Made by a program: the position numbers and the translations under genes. The notes beneath the pieces are model-generated. The model was not told the DNA's origin. It saw only the letters and a list, made by a program, of their open reading frames with translations, and did no database searches. A stretch of 64,000 bases of DNA from Rhodamnia argentea (lineage: Eukaryota; Streptophyta; Magnoliopsida; Myrtales; Myrtaceae): assembly GCF_020921035.1 (NCBI RefSeq), contig NC_063150.1:30551826-30615825 (forward strand), read 5' to 3'. Below are positions 35,951-48,044 of this stretch, piece after piece; position 1 is the first letter of the stretch; each line of letters starts with the position of its first letter.

Positions 35951-36116
35951 TTGAAAAATCTTATGGTTAGAAATAACGAATAATACTTGTCGATTGTCGG
36001 TCTATCGGCTTCCATAATAAAAGCACTTGTAATGATCATTATGTTTGCTATTATGATCGTCATGCTGTACACATACTATGGAGAACTCCCGAAATGATTG
36101 CATTTTGCATTAGCTT

Positions 36117-36268
36117 TTAGCAAGTGACAAACTCAGAGTTCACAGTAAGATGGCCTAGATCTTTGCCATTTCGGTTGGAGTCTGACCTGCAAAACGCGCT
36201 GCTGTCCAAATCTGACCCTCCCTTGCTGCACTGGTCGATAATCCGAGCTCCGATCCTCGTGCTCGTCA
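36117..36268 (-). pseudogene. PR4: PR-4 second-exon fragment
   Basis: The minus strand reads the C-terminal half of a barwin domain (RIIDQCSKGGSDLD, then HLTVNSEFVTC and a stop). It is shorter than the intact exon at 47401-47565 near its start. No first exon follows at 36.3-36.8 kb, where only unrelated sequence is seen, so this is an orphan fragment. Confidence 0.7.
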
Positions 36269-38283
36269 ACTGCTTATGCCATAGACATAGACTTTTACAT
36301 AAGAAGCCTATTAAATATGGCTTGCTCGAGCTCGAATATGGTGCTGCTGATCACGATGATTGGAACTCCAGTAGCTGCACCGATACTATAACGGCATTCA
36401 TAAAAAAAAAAAAAAGCCGTGCAAATAACACAACGATTAAGTGCTTCAGATTCTCCATTTGTTTCCGCTCCCATCAAATTCCTTAATTTTAATCAGAGGA
36501 TCGTTTTTAAATTGATTCTTTTTTATCACACTGTGATATTTTCCAGCGTCAAACGAGCCCATTTGGAAACAATTACATGATGATAAAATTATCAAAGATG
36601 GGCGTTCCTTGTCCTTATTTAACAACGCGAGAATACTTCCTTCATTTTGGCTAAGTGATTGTCGAATTCGTCGGTTACTTGCCAAACAAAGCAAACTAGG
36701 TTTTTGTCCATTGTACCTGGATTGTACTCTAGACAATGCTCGTACAGACAAATTCTTTCAAAGTTCGTTAGGATTGATAATAATCGCCCCCGCATGAAAT
36801 TGCATACGAGCCTCACCGGGTCAATGTCAGCACCACTAGACACCCAAGTCATTTTAAAATCGACATGATAGCCTAATGTTCTTGTGTTGCTGCAACATTG
36901 AGCTACGAAAATTTTGGTTCCGGGCGAACTTTCTATCCACTAGCGCCTTGAGAAAAATCGATAATCAATTAAATACGGTAAATTTGCAGCTTTTAATACA
37001 CTAATTTGAAAATCGAAACATCTTCTATTGTGTGTATGCGACTAACTGGTGTCCTGAAACACTTATTAACGACATAATGAGAGAGCTAGACACATGTGAG
37101 CCACGTGGATGCCTACATGGTAAATCTAACGTCAAGTTAACAAAAACTATGGCCACGTCAGCTAACAATGTTGGAATTTTTATGTGAAGGATTATATTGA
37201 TTGGAAATGGAAAAAGATCCGGCCAGCATGACAGTGTGATATTATCACGGTAAAAATTCAGGCATAAAATCAGAGGTGGATCCCGCCATCATTGCTATGT
37301 ATATATATTTTTTCTATTCATAATACTTGTGGGTGAGATTGCATCATTGTACTATTACACTATCGCCTTCTCAAATTCCATTAAAAAGTTTCAAGATATT
37401 AGATTGAATGAGAAAAGTTCAAAGGTTACGTTCATCATTGAAGGGAAGTTCAAGGATTACCCCCATATCATTATCCCTTCTTGGAAAGTGAGCCGCTAAT
37501 CTAATAGTCTAACAATCTTGTCGGTTATTTCTCACCACACGATCTCTCAATCAATGAGTACCTTACGATTGAAATTGTACCGTCCCCGACGGTATTGTCA
37601 AAAAAGCATTTCCCTACTGAAAATAAGAAAGTGTTTCTAAGAGTAGTGGGAGGGGAATCGACAACAGATTTTTACAAAGATTAGATGTGGAAGTGGTCTT
37701 CGACTCCTTGAGGAATTAATCCGATGTTAAAACAAATCGTAAGCAAGTGTATTTAGCCATAAGTTTCATACCAAATGTTTCTGCACACATATAATTAACT
37801 GGTTTTCAACAAATGGGTAAGATATGTTAATTGGCAAACTAGCCATTAATAATTTCCCTAGTTACCGATTTTCTGTGGAAGGTCCCTCGATGCTAACAAG
37901 TTTTGTGGCATCTTGTGGTTACATCTGACCGTAAAGCTGGCCCATCACAAATTACTGACTACTCGAGTAAAAAGAAATCCAAGTAATTTTAAGTTTCATG
38001 TCGAAAGATCAAATGTTTCACCAAGAATATGACTCGTCGTTTCCGTGGAACAGAACACAAATTATTCCTAGGATATTTCCCTTGGCATCATATAATAACC
38101 AACATCAAAATCTTTTTTTTTTTTTTTTGCACATGATGTAGTAGTTGGAAGTATTCTTCAAGGGAAGAGATTAGAAATAGGTTTTCGCCGATTGAAAGCA
38201 CTTATTGTTGCTATTATTATTGCAATCTTCATGCGGTACACACGGTAAGGAGAACTCACGAAATGGTTGCATTCTGCATGTGA
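36269..38283. other. PR-4 cluster spacer
   Basis: No gene is supported. About 36820-37080 matches 31530-31930, and about 37930-38160 matches 45950-46130 (shared CTGGCCCATCAC and ATTCCTAGGA), marking duplicated flanks of PR-4 units. The frames at 36.1-36.9 kb carry no motif. Confidence 0.45.
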
Positions 38284-38451
38284 TTATAGCAAATCGATAA
38301 ACAGATAGTCCACGATACGATGGCCCTGAGCGTAGCCACTTCCGTCTGTGTCCAACCTTTGAAGCACGCCGGTGTCCAAATCCAACCCTCCGTCGCAGCC
38401 CTGGTCGATGATCCTCACCGTCGCCTGAGCTCCGGTCCCCGTGCTGGTCAC
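38284..38451 (-). pseudogene. PR4: PR-4 second-exon remnant beside an En/Spm-like element
   Basis: The minus strand reads [17 protein letters not shown], then GGLDLDTGV and [17 protein letters not shown], after a canonical acceptor. It is the closest of the broken copies to standard PR-4 sequence but lacks the final Cys of the family, and no first exon is found. The expected position of its intron and first exon is occupied by the element that starts near 38556. Confidence 0.75.
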
Positions 38452-38469
38452 CTGCGCGTGCCAAACCAC

Positions 38470-38537
38470 ACAATTTAATTGTTGTTATCATTATTATTGT
38501 TGTTGTTGTTGTTGTCGTCGTTGTCAATTATTATTAT
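38470..38537. repeat. ATT/GTT trinucleotide repeat
   Basis: Interrupted GTT and ATT units run up to the left boundary of the large DNA transposon. Confidence 0.75.
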
Positions 38538-38569
38538 TTGTCTATATGTTTTTTTTTTTTTCCTTTTCC

Positions 38570-39245
38570 GCGACAAGTGTCGTGGCTAATTTCATTGCTA
38601 ATTGAACTTTTGTCGTTAAATTCGTCGCTAATTAGCAACATAAAAAACAAATTGTCGCAAAATTAGCGACGAATATAGACGCGAGTCGTCGCTAATTAGC
38701 GACAAAAGATAAATCGTCGAAAATTAGTGATGATTTTAGTAATTGGCGACGAAAAATGTTCGGTGCAAAAACCATTCGTCGCAAAATTCGTCGCTAATTA
38801 GCGACAAAACAAGTTCGCCGCAAAATTAGAGGCGAAAAACTCAATCGTCGCTAATTGGCAACGGAAAATGTTCGCCGCTAAATTCATAGCAAATTAAAAT
38901 AGTTCGTTGCTAATTAGCAACGGAAAATGTTCGTAGCAAATCCTTTCGTCGCTAAATTCATTGCAAATTAAATTTCATCGGTGAGATTGTTAAAGTAGCT
39001 ACTCGTCTCTAATTTCGTCGCTAATTAGAGACAAAACAATTTCGTCGCAAAATTAGCAACGAAATGTAAAGGAAAATGTTCGTCGCAAAAATTTTCGTCG
39101 CTAAATACGTCGCAACATCATTAAAGCAATAGCTCGTCGCTAATTAACAACAAAAATCGCACATCGGAAATCAGCGACAATCGTCGCTAATTGGCGATAG
39201 AAAGCGTACGTCGCTAAGTTCGTCGCAAATTTATCCGCAGATTTG
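38570..39245. repeat. Left subterminal repeat array
   Basis: Many copies of TTCGTCGCTAATTAGCGAC and variants, in both orientations, spaced tens of bases apart. Arrays like this serve as transposase-binding regions in En/Spm elements; that role is inferred here. Confidence 0.8.
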
Positions 39246-40712
39246 TCAATAATAGCTACGAAAAAGCTGTCGTCGCAAAACAGAGCTCCAGACCAACTTA
39301 TTGCCTCGTGCCATGTTACTTCTCAGTCTTTGATCATCTTCGTCGCTTCTGCTTCTCCTTCATTTCCCCTTTCCTTCTTGTTCTTGCTTTCTTTTACCGG
39401 TTCAGCTGAGCGACCCACCTCCACCGACCACTACAGCCTCCGCCACCACCCTCCGTCCACTCCCATCGCCGGCCAAGCTTCACCGCCAACCGGCCTCGCG
39501 CGAGCCGCAACCAGCTGAGTCGCTTGCTGCAACCACCCGCTAGCGTCGTCGCCTGGTCGCCGGAAACCCGGGACCTTCGCCCCACGACCTGCCCGGTGCT
39601 ACCCAGCTACTTCCGGCCGCCTGAGCTGGCCGAGACCCACAGATCTGAGGCCGAGCCCGCCGCGATGACGATCTGAGCTCTCTGCTCGTGAACCCGACGC
39701 CCACCCGAACCACCAAACCATCGTGTTCGTCTCTTCCCTGCTCCCACTTCCTTCCACAAACCCTAGATTTCGGATTCAATCAGGCTCTCACCTTCGCAAC
39801 AGCATCAACAGCAACTCCGGGAAGAGAAGACCCACAACCCCGATTCTCGATTCGACTAGACTCTCCGCAGCGTTCAAGGGTACGTGCTCTTCGCTTCCAC
39901 TTCGGCCACCACCGCGCTTTTGAGCAAGCCAAGAAATCGTTCGTCCCCGCTTCCCATTTTCACTTTCTGATCGCCCTTTTTGCTTCAGATTGTCGATTTC
40001 GTTAGATGGGTCTCTTCGTTCTCTTCGCTATCTGTGTTTGTCGCGCTTTTGATTTGATGTTCGATTCGCGCCTCGTGGCTTGATTCATCGACGCTTTCCG
40101 TTGGGTCCCCATTTTGCGTTTAAGTCCATTAATTTTCAAAACTCGCTCACCTTCTAAAGTTCCCATCTTGCCTGGTTTTGAAGCCTGGAGAGAATTGGGG
40201 GTTTTCTGGATTAATTCGTTTAAGCAAGTTTCGGGCGATTGATTCATATTGGGAAGTTGGAGATAGGTGCAGAATTTCCTTTTGTTTTACTTCTGGTGTT
40301 GCTGTCAAGTACGAGGATGTCTGATGTGTGGCATTGTGAGAGGATGAAAATGAATCCGCCATTATTCTAGATTGAACCAGTGCAGATGTAGTTTGACGTT
40401 AGAATGTCAAAATCCGGATAAGCACTTTCATTTGAGCCAAAGACATCCTTCACTGCTGAGCTTCTTTTGCTGAAGTAGCTCTTCGTGTGGATCATTCCAT
40501 TTCCTCTGTGTGGTGAAACTTCCGTGTATTTATTGCTTTTGAGTTGCAAAATTAATACTAATGGAGTATATATCTATTGGGTTTTTTATATGGTTTGTAA
40601 CTTGATTTTTATGTGATGCATGTGACTAGCCAAATTAAATTAGAGTCCTCCGCAAAACAACTGGTACCCTTGCCTTTGCAATAAAATGATCTTTTATCTG
40701 ATGTTGTCTCAG

Positions 40713-41407
40713 ATCTGCCGATTATAAAGAAGATCTTGGAGGATGCTGACATAGTCAATAGCAAGTGGAAGGTAAAATTATATATTCACCTGTGTGCCAA
40801 CTCATGTACTAACTTGAATTTCTTCTAATAATATGATCATGAGAAAATTTAGAGTCATTTTTGAATCAGTCCATTAGTTGTTTTTGCCAATGTACTTAGT
40901 TATTGTTGTTTTGAAATCCATTAGTTATTTTTTTCTAACATAGTTAATTATTTTTGTTTTGAAATATTCAAATTTGATTAAATAGGTTGCAGTTCCACTT
41001 TTCACTAGACTATAGTATCAGAAGAATAATGCTAGATATACTTAGACTAATTTACTGAATGGGCTTACTAAATGTTATGGAAGATTTCTGTCGGGTGCTT
41101 AAATGGGTCCAATAACTTAAATAACTACTTATCTTAGCCACATCACTAAGGGAACTCGATAGTAAATGAGTCTTAATATTTAGTATTACTTGTTAGAAGA
41201 ATTTTGTCTAGGCACTTTAGAATTTATACAAAGAATGTCTCTTGCCATGGTTTTTTTGATGTGGGAAGTTGGTTTTGTTAGGACCTACCTTTCCAGCTTA
41301 TCCAGCTATTGTTTATAATTTGGCTCGCCCTATGTTCTCTACTTTTGCTATTGCAGAGAAAAGAAGACTTGCTTTTCATAGTGACGTACGACGTTCTCTT
41401 TGGTCGG
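40713..41407 (+). pseudogene. NSUN5-like RNA methyltransferase exon fragments
   Basis: Two spliced-looking exons, 40713-40771 (LPIIKKILEDADIVNSKWK) and 41357-41407 (RKEDLLFIVTYDVLFGR), have proper acceptors and donors and meet in phase. The joined text resembles the N-terminal region of plant NSUN5-type rRNA cytosine-5 methyltransferases, where LLNSKWKRQEEL and YDILFGQ are typical. No catalytic SAM-binding exons follow. A GC-rich leader at 39.4-39.9 kb may be a first exon or promoter taken with them. Best read as a captured gene fragment inside the transposon; identification is from memory of the family and not certain. Confidence 0.5.
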
Positions 41408-42718
41408 GTAGGCAATTAACTTTCCCTAGACTCAAGATTGCATAGTGCTCTCACTACATTGGGCTAGCTCATACTTATTTGGTATCCTGGACAATAGTTC
41501 ATGTTTTTCTCCTTTGTCCATATGGTGAATGAAATGATAGGGCTTTTCCAGTGTGAAATTGCCGCTATTTACAAATGGTTTTGAGACTTCAATCTTTTTT
41601 GTTTGATTTTGTATGATGGCAGTGCATATCTATGTCTAGGCTGTATAATGATATATAGAGTAATGGTTTAGACCCATTAGGTTTTGAATGGGAGGTCTAT
41701 CTCGGTTTATTGTGTGGTGCTATAGAGGCTTCAAAGGGAGAGTTAGTGACAACGCTGTACGTGTTTGCAATGGAAAATCAATTGCAAATTTCCACTATTT
41801 TATGTTCAGTAGGTTGTGAGACTTTATATTTAGTTGCTAACAGTTAAGGTGAAGATGTTGTCGCATGTGCTTAATTAATGGGAAGGTAGGATTTCAATTG
41901 GGTTATCTTGGTTTTGTTTTGTTCTTTGAACAAGTCGTTGATATGCTGATGGCATGTTTTTTTTTTTTTCCTTTTTCGATTTGAGGCTTGAATTTTATGT
42001 ATAATCGTGTTCATCATGGTTTCGATTAGTTGCTTACTATCTAGTATCTAGAGCTTGGTTGGATTGTTTTTAGCCATTTTTTAATTTTTGTGAAGGTAGA
42101 ATTTGCAAGTAGTCTTGCCTCTGGGTTCGTTTGTTCTATTGTCTGGATTCTGAATTATTAAAAGAATAAAAAAAATTTATGATGTTTCAAGTATTTTTCT
42201 GGGAATATGTGAGGTCTTTCCAGCTCCATTTTTTTGGGTTTCTGTTGTGCAAAACATATGAGATCGTGAATCCATGTTCGCCAACGCGACGGTTGCTGAA
42301 TTTCGTAATTGCCATCCTCAGCAGCTGAATTGGGTTTCAATGTAATATAGTTTCTTCCTTTAGTTTAGGACTCTCTAGATTCTATTGCCCAATGTGCTAT
42401 TTTCTTGAGATGTTCCTCATGTTCCAATGAAGACAATCTCTATCCGTGATGCTTTATAATGTGTGGCGGTAATTTGATCTGTCATGTAATATGCTCCCCT
42501 TTATTTTTCGTGGAATCTAATGTGGGCAAGATTTCAATAGGTTCCTTCGGTGCCAGAGATTGCTATTTATCAGAGGCGATAGCAAGTTTCTGTCAATTTC
42601 TCAAGTTTCTCACTTGCTCTCCGAAATAAAATGGTAAGCTTCATGATGTACGTCATTATGTGTCCCTAATACATGTTCTTATTTTGCTAATATTTGCCTA
42701 ACCTTCCTACTTGTCAAG

Positions 42719-44455
42719 ATAAACATGAAGGTCACAAGCGTGGTGCGGTTTCACAAAAAAGACCAGCCCCTTCCCCTTCCCCTTCCTCGTCCTCGTCCTC
42801 GTCCCTTTCCTCTTCCCCTTCCCTATCATCTCACCCTCAACCACCACATGTTGATGGACAACATGGACACATTGGCCCTTCCTCCAACCCTCAAGAACAT
42901 TTTAGGGGACAACTTGGACACATCCAAACTAAATCTACTTCGGGTCCATCTGCTTCGGTTCCACCTTCTTCGGTGGAACACTCGAATGATGAGGGAGACA
43001 TAGCTGAAGAAGATAGCCGGTTCGTGATATGCCCATATGGAGATTCGTAAGTACTTCATTTTTTTAAGTAAATCTAATATTTAGGGTCATCCCTTCATTT
43101 GGGTTTTAAATATGGATGTGAACCGAATTGTCCATGTTGCAAATTATCCATATGCATTTACTTAGATCTCCTTTTCATGTCACCGTTTTATTGTCCATGT
43201 CGTTCAAACCTGTTTTGCGATTCACGGATGCTACGTACGTTGTGCGGCAACTTAATAAAATAGTGAATAACTATTGGAGGGGGCCTTGGATTAGTTACAA
43301 CAGTACTCCAAAACAAGTAAAGGATTTGTGGTGGAATGAGTTCAAGGTAAGTTTTGTCATTCTATTTTCTCACAAACTAAGTTCGGTGTAAATAAAATCG
43401 CTTGTTTTTCTATTGATCACGGCGGAAGTTCAGCTGGGATGAATCGGAAGAGAATGAAGTTAGAAGAATTTTTAAGAAGAAAACCGGTGATCACATACAA
43501 AATGTGATGACTAAAGCAAAGAGAAGTCAAATGAAGCCCGATTTTATTGCTGGTGACGATTGGACAAAAATAAAGAGAATTTGGGAAAGTGAAAAGAATA
43601 AGAAAAGGAATGAATGTACCAAGAAGAATCGAGCTTCTAGTTCTAGTGAAGGGTCTGCGACATATGCTAGGGGCTCTATCAACATTAGGGAGCACGAAAA
43701 AGAATGGTAAGTCTCGTTAAATATGTTGTAAGTTAATTTAATTCAATTATTCATTTATGTTTAAATTTTGTAGGCAAATGAATTGCAGACGGAACCGACA
43801 TATACAGCTACATTTGGTCGTACATTTCAAAAGAAAAATAAGACATGGATTGGCGACCGAGCAAAATCTATTAAGGTATGTAAGGTTATACTTTGGACTT
43901 TGTGGAAACTAGAATGAAAACCATAAATGCTTTTAATATTTATGGTAGTTATATATATGAAGTTATTTTATTTTCATATCTATTTTGTTGATTTAGGAAA
44001 AATATGATGAGCTTTTAATGAGTACGGCTAGTGGAGGTTGTGGTCGGGATGCGTCTCGGCCACGAAGTGACGATATGGCATTATGGGTGGAGGCATCGGG
44101 TGTGATGAAAAGAGGAAAAATATTTGGGATGGGATCCTTGTCAAGGGTATACACTGCAAAGGCTGTTGCAAGTTCATCCTCTTATGCGGCTGTTTCAAGG
44201 ATGACACGACTTGAGGAGCAAATGACCCAAGAATTGACTCAACCGAGATATTTACTTGTAAAGATGGATGAAGAAATAAAAGTGATCAAACAACAAATGT
44301 CGCAAAAGGATGAGGAAATCAGAGAGATCAATGAGCGATATAAATCTCTGGAGTCTCAAATGCAATTGATCTTGCGACATCTTAACCTAAATCAAGATCA
44401 AGTTCCTTCTGTATCTCCCACTAATCAAATAGGTGATGGGCACAATGATGGGTGA
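42719..44455 (+). CDS. Transposase_24 (Ptta/En/Spm) type protein
   Basis: Exons inferred at about 42719-43046 (Pro/Ser-rich, DKHEGHKRGAVSQKRP), about 43197-43348 (RQLNKIVNNYWRGPW, DLWWNEFK), 43429-43704 (FSWDESEENEVRRIFKKK, DDWTKIKRIWESE), about 43775-43875 (TFGRTFQKKNKTW) and 43997-44455 (EKYDELLMSTASGG, a C-terminal coiled coil MDEEIKVIKQQ). This order, with RGSINIREHEKEW in the middle, is that of the plant transposase family annotated as Ptta/En/Spm. The joint between the third and fourth exon is one base out of phase with canonical sites, so the gene may be damaged there or spliced differently. The true start is not identified. These proteins are DNA-binding accessory factors; no DDE catalytic domain is seen. 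Confidence 0.65.
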
Positions 44456-44816
44456 CACAATGAGGATGAGATTGCTGCTGCTGCTGATGATTTTGTTAGA
44501 CATCTTATTGGTTAAATAGCATGCTTGAAGACATCATAGCTTCTTTTTGTTTGGCAGTCAGGTTAGTTATTGCCTCCCTCCATGTTCTTGTGTGATTTTA
44601 GTGGATACACCATTTGCCTAAAAGGTGCCATTTATGACAGTATTCTGCTTTGTTATGTGATGGTGGCTAATTCTACGTGGGATCTTAAGGTATTTTTTTT
44701 TATAATGGTATTCTAGCTTTTTATTTCATGACACAACGTGCTAATCATGACAAAGATGGAAACATTCCAAATCCCTTTTCATCTCCTATGAATTGTTCGA
44801 CAGTTTCAGAAGTATG

Positions 44817-45415
44817 GCAAATTAGCGACGAACCCCCTGAATTTTCATCGCAATTTAGCCACAAAAGTTACAACTTGTTGTGGCTAAATTTTTCAGGTCG
44901 AAGTAGCGGCGAAAATACTTTCGTCGCTGTTTTCGTGTCAACTAGATTTAGCATTGAAAAATTTCGTGGCAAATGTCGTTGCTAAACCAAAATTCGTCGC
45001 TAATTAGCGACAAAATTGGCATCGAAATTATTTGTTGCTAATTGGCGACGACTTTTTTCCACGACAACTTTCGTGGCACATTAGGGACGAACTAATTTTC
45101 GTCGCAATTTAGGGACAAAAGCTAAAACTTTGCCTCGCTAATTTTTGTGACTAAAGTTGGCGACGAAAATATTTTCGTTGCTATTTTCATCCCAAATTTC
45201 ATGGCAAATGTCATTGCTAGACTGTCGGCGCTAATTAGCAATGAATTTGCCACGAATATATTAGTGACGAATTGTGCCACGAAAATTGTTCGTCGCTAAA
45301 TCTTGCGACACCGATTTAGCCGCGAATTTTTCTTTTTTCGTTGCAATTTTTGTCGCAACATCAATTAGCGACGAGTTTTGCAAAAAATTTCGTGGCAAAT
45401 CTCGTGGCTAAAGGA
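44817..45415. repeat. Right subterminal repeat array
   Basis: Counterpart of the left array: ATTAGCGACGAA and TCGTCGCTAATTAGCGAC recur many times, with many decayed variants. Confidence 0.8.
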
Positions 45416-45425
45416 TGTCTGATTC

Positions 45426-47400
45426 TAGTAACAACAATTTCTATCGAAGTCGAGACCCTGAAATGAGACCAGTGAACTTGATCCAAAACGACGACCGTAT
45501 CACCACAGCCAAAGCATAGCCAGACGCGAGCGGAACATAACATTCAACAAAGCATCTGGTTCACGAGGACAACAATCATCCATAGCATATTCCGAGCTCG
45601 CGAATGCTGCAGAAAAAGAGGGATGACGCTCTCGATCCTTAAACGACTTAGGCTGATCTGTAGTTTGAAAATTGCTCGCAGAAGGTGCTAGCACTCGAAG
45701 AAAAAGGGTGTTACCATTTGCTCATCCACATGGTCATAAGGTTAAATTGGATGATTGATCGCCAGTCGCCACGTAGCAATTACGACTATAATTATAACTC
45801 CAAGTTTTTCATAAGATAGAGATTTCATGTGGGGGATGGGCACGAAGTCGGCACGTAATTATGTACGCAGGCTGCGGGACAGTTTTTAGCGACAAATAAG
45901 GATGGGGGCATGAATGGAATCCTGCTAAGTCTGAGCGGACAAGAAGTGCAAGATGACATAAAGCTGGCCCATCACGAGTTAATATCGTCTTTCCAATCAT
46001 AACTTTGGAAAGGGGGAGGGTGTATTTCGTGGAAAATGGACCGAATATTCCTAGGACTTATCCCCATGGCATCACATCAGAACCAGCATCTACATTTTTC
46101 CGTACGATATGAAAGATGGGAAGTGTCGGGAATACCAAAAAGCTCAATTCGGAGTTCAAAGTTTTGAGAGGAGTAGTAAATCGAATGGAACTAATTCTTT
46201 ACTAGAAAAAATGTGAGTTCATGAACGGAGAACAAGGTGCCAGGAGCCGAGAAAACTATTAGCAAGAGTTTGCTTGTCCCATTTTCAATGTTGAAAATGT
46301 TCAAGTAAGTAAGAGAACGTAAACAACGAAAAATATAATCTTATATGACGGCAAATAATCGATTAAAAAAAGAGAAGGCCAACAATCGATTAAAGAAAGA
46401 GATCGTAAAAATACCAAACTTTACTTGGAAAAAAATATCGAACTTTACGGGCGACCATCCCAGCCTGGTGTCATTGGAGAGGCAATCATATTTGACGATC
46501 GCCGCCACCAAAGAGACTACCTCTCGCTAAAGATGTAGCCTGGCACCACCGAGAGGCGGCCGGACGCTAAGAAGAGGAGGGCCAAACACGAAAAAGAGAA
46601 CAATCTCTTAATATTTGCTCTTTTAAGAAATCACATCTTAATCTATCCGGTCTCCTCTTCCAGAAACCCTAATTCTTGATAATTCAGCAGACTTGGCGAA
46701 AGCTAGCATAATTTTAAATAACGAATCATGCCGGCATGTAAATTTTAATAACATCGTTAGAATAGAATCACTAATATCATAGGAAGGGAAAATGTGTGTA
46801 TATACATGCGTGAGCATTATCATAATGGACCACAGGGGCAAGTTCTCTGACAAATCGCTTTCCAATGAATGAATAGTGCAATTTCCTCACAGACGTCGAC
46901 CGACTGCACCAATTGGCAGAATGGTACGACAGCTCTGTTTAATCACCCCTTGCCTGCTTTCCAGAAAAGGAAAAAAAAAACTTTATCTTTTGACACCATC
47001 AATAATGCACTTGTACCCACAATTTGACTGGCACCTTTAGTGACTGTAATGCACCTTGCTACAATCATCCAGACCCTCGCGAATGAAAATTCTTCCGATG
47101 AATTCGTGCAGAAAGACCAATTTCTTGCCTAGGATATGAAAATTTCTCATGTAAAACTACATAAACATAACACCATCAGACACGGCTTAAATGGCAAAGA
47201 GACAGAATAGGAGAGTGGACACATCACACTTGATGTTTTCTTTACATAGAGTTCCCTAGAAGATGCGAAGAAAAGCAGCACACATGTATCTTTTATTATA
47301 AGATCGGCCACACGATTGTGATTAAGCACCCGTAGGCATAGGAACTAGGACTCTCGATCGACCCGGCACTGATTCTGATTACGAACATCCCCAGGGAGAT
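45426..47400. other. Spacer downstream of the intact PR-4 gene
   Basis: About 45950-46130 is duplicated from 37930-38160. A 64-residue minus-strand frame at 45500-45694 (with YAMDDCCPREPDALLN) looks somewhat protein-like but is unrecognised. The rest shows nothing. Confidence 0.4.
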
Positions 47401-47979
47401 TTAACAGCTCACGAACACGTAGTTAACCGTAATATAGCCCGCATGATATCCTTCCTTCGTCGTGTCCAGCATCCGGAAAACCTGGGCGTCCAGTTTCAGC
47501 CCTCCACTGCTACAGGTGTCGACGATCCTCACCGTCGCTTTAGCTCCTGTTTTCGCATTTGTCACCTGCGTATGATATAGAACACGATGAACGATCGTAG
47601 TTCAAAGAGGAACTTCCATTTGGCATGAGGGTCTATGAACGGACTAAGCAACTAGAAAAAGGGGGAAAGGGGGGAAAGGGGGGGGGAGATTGTTTCTCAC
47701 GTTCAAGCATTTTCCGCAAGCCGCTTGCCCGGTCGGCCCGGCCGGGCCGCAGAACCCGGTCCAACCCCACTTCTTGAGCCACTCCTTCGACTGGCTCGCG
47801 TACCACGGCGCGCAGTAGGCGTGCGCGGCGTTCAGGTCCCAGTTGTTCTCCACGGGGTTGTAGTAATGGTACCTCGCCTTGACGTTGGAGGCGCTCTGCG
47901 CACTAGAGACTCCGACAACGCATGCCAAAACCACCGAGAAGAGCCTCAGCCTCAGCCTCAACTTTTGATCACCCTCCAT
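47401..47979 (-). CDS. PR4: PR-4 (barwin-domain) secreted defence protein
   Basis: The only intact member of the cluster. Two exons, 47701-47979 and 47401-47565, encode 147 residues. The start is the ATG at 47977-47979 (MEGDQK); a signal peptide ends at about residue 27 ([12 protein letters not shown]), so the mature protein begins like class II PR-4. The barwin domain shows [40 protein letters not shown], then [28 protein letters not shown] and VNYVFVSC: all six cysteines for three disulfides are present. There is no hevein chitin-binding domain. The intron is short and contains a G-rich tract (RC of C-run). Family members are induced by pathogens and salicylate or jasmonate, and show RNase or antifungal action; none of that is visible here. 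Confidence 0.92.
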
Positions 47980-48032
47980 TTCTCGCACTTTGATAACTTC
48001 TGTGAGATTTCGCGAGGAGGGTGGTGCAGATC

Positions 48033-48038
48033 TATATA
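48033..48038 (-). promoter_or_regulatory. TATA box of PR-4
   Basis: CCTATATAGA on the minus strand, about 54-60 bases before the ATG, is a standard plant TATA position for a short 5' UTR. Confidence 0.65.
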
Positions 48039-48044
48039 GGAGAG

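Larger units (their letters stand above)
38556..45425 (+). mobile_element. En/Spm-like DNA transposon with subterminal repeat arrays
   Basis: The limits are set by two arrays of GTCGCTAATTAGCGAC-type motifs (38570-39245 and 44817-45415), in mixed orientation, that occur nowhere else in the window. Between them are a multi-exon gene for a Transposase_24 (Ptta/En/Spm) type protein and exons like NSUN5. No clean CACTA terminus or target duplication could be found, and no catalytic transposase (TNPD/DDE type) is present. It is therefore either non-autonomous or end-degraded. It lies within the PR-4 cluster, next to an exon-two remnant. Confidence 0.65.

Noticed and set aside
39243-40005. Pro/Ser-rich frames on both strands as a possible gene
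   Set aside because: No conserved motif; better explained as a GC-rich leader upstream of the NSUN5-like exons within the transposon.
38556-45425. Perfect CACTA termini for the large DNA transposon
   Set aside because: I looked for CACTA/TAGTG ends and a 3-bp duplication at both edges of the arrays and found none, so the family call rests on the gene and the arrays only.
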